This document shows positions 5,182 to 5,837 of a stretch of 5,837 nucleotides of DNA, one piece after another. The position numbers and the translations under genes were made by a program. The notes beneath the pieces are model-generated. The model searched no databases. It was not told the origin of the DNA and was given only the letters and a program-made list of their open reading frames with translations. Source of the DNA: Chlorobiota bacterium (GTDB lineage Bacteria > Bacteroidota > Bacteroidia > Bacteroidales > F082); assembly GCA_030619415.1 (NCBI GenBank), contig JAUXBM010000125.1:1-5837 (forward strand), read 5' to 3'. The first letter of the stretch is position 1; every line of letters begins with the position of its first letter.

Positions 5182-5837
5182 ATGAGCGATAATAATATTA
5201 GGGTCAGGTTTGCTCCCAGCCCCACCGGGCCACTGCATATCGGAGGTGTACGAACAGCTTTGTACAATTATCTTTTTGCAAAGAAACAAGGCGGGAAATT
5301 CATTCTTCGCATCGAAGATACCGACCAAACCCGTTTTGTTCCTGGAGCCGAGGAATACATCAACGAAGCATTCAAATGGTGCGGTATTCAGTTCAATGAA
5401 AGCGTTGAAGTTGGAGGCCCGTTTGGTCCTTACAAACAATCTGAACGAAAAGACATCTACAAGCAATATGCCGACAAGCTTATTGAATCGGGTGATGCCT
5501 ATTATGCTTTTGATACACCTGATGAGTTAAATGAAATCCGTAAACGATTTGAAACGGAAAAGAAAACCTTTATTTACAATGCCGTTGAGCGCAAACAGTT
5601 GAGGAATTCACTGACGATGACGGAGGCTGAACTTTCAAAATTCATGAAAAATAAGACCCCGTATGTGGTTCGTTTTAAAATACCCGAAAACGAAACGGTG
5701 GTGATGGATGACCTGATTCGTGGCAGGGTAGAAGTGAAGTCGGAAGTATTGGACGACAAGATACTTTTCAAATCAGACGGGATGCCCACTTATCACCTCG
5801 CCAATGTGGTTGATGATCATTTAATGGAAATCAGCCA
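5182..5837 (+). CDS. gltX: Glutamyl-tRNA synthetase, N-terminal part (runs off right edge)
   Basis: The first 218 codons of a class I aminoacyl-tRNA synthetase that joins glutamate to tRNA(Glu) with ATP in the cytosol. The N-terminal catalytic domain opens with [20 protein letters not shown] (6-25), which includes the HIGH-type ATP-binding motif as LHIGG and the glutamate-binding arginine region. [11 protein letters not shown] (41-51) follows, then [19 protein letters not shown] (196-214), a stretch conserved in GluRS and GlnRS. The short PTGPLHIGG form and APSPTG opening indicate bacterial GluRS and not GlnRS. The KMSKS loop and anticodon-binding domain lie outside the window. The start is the ATG at 5182, the first in-frame start before the conserved block and 20 nt after a -7 box. 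It is a housekeeping gene transcribed away from galK. Confidence 0.96.
   Translation, partial: MSDNNIRVRFAPSPTGPLHIGGVRTALYNYLFAKKQGGKFILRIEDTDQTRFVPGAEEYINEAFKWCGIQFNESVEVGGPFGPYKQSERKDIYKQYADKLIESGDAYYAFDTPDELNEIRKRFETEKKTFIYNAVERKQLRNSLTMTEAELSKFMKNKTPYVVRFKIPENETVVMDDLIRGRVEVKSEVLDDKILFKSDGMPTYHLANVVDDHLMEIS

Noticed and set aside
5058..5530. Open frames on both strands across the start of gltX
   Set aside because: The plus-strand frame from 5182 carries the GluRS motifs; the others are shadows.

Overview
The window looks like chromosomal DNA from a member of the Bacteroidota. Three sites match the Bacteroidota -7 promoter consensus TAnnTTTG, Shine-Dalgarno sequences are mostly weak or absent, and the DNA is moderately AT-rich. 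It carries a HYC_CC_PP-type small protein, a CusA N-terminus of the type found in this phylum, and a 'TGTCATTCTGAA...' dispersed repeat familiar from Bacteroidota genomes. An order-level placement (Marinilabiliales-like) would be a guess.

Layout. (1) 1-930, minus strand: a metal-resistance unit, with a small exported Cys/His protein (HYC_CC_PP type) behind a good -7 box, followed by the 5' end of a CusA-type RND efflux pump that runs off the left edge. (2) 931-1309: a gene-free stretch holding a MITE-like inverted-repeat element (1000-1162) and a hairpin that may end the next operon. (3) 1310-3721, minus strand: four genes read in the order DUF1538 protein, second DUF1538 protein, P-II-like protein, two-CBS-domain protein. 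The first three are tightly packed (14-nt gap, then an 11-nt overlap); the CBS gene follows after 126 nt. (4) 3722-3861: a leader or intergenic region with two inverted repeats. (5) 3862-5013, minus strand: a complete galactokinase gene, galK. (6) 5014-5181: a divergent promoter region with a -7 box on each strand. (7) 5182-5837, plus strand: the start of gltX (glutamyl-tRNA synthetase), cut by the right edge.

How the genes may work together. The most interesting part is the four-gene cluster. Tandem DUF1538 proteins resemble the two-component UmpAB cation/proton antiporter described from Halomonas (recalled from the literature, not checked). Here they sit with two small soluble proteins of different folds, P-II and paired CBS domains, both of which usually bind adenine nucleotides. 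My reading is an antiporter under direct nucleotide or energy-state control, possibly with c-di-AMP as a ligand; this is inference. The P-II-like protein has a shortened T-loop with no tyrosine, so it is probably not a classic uridylylated nitrogen sensor. The remaining genes (galK, gltX, cusA) look ordinary.
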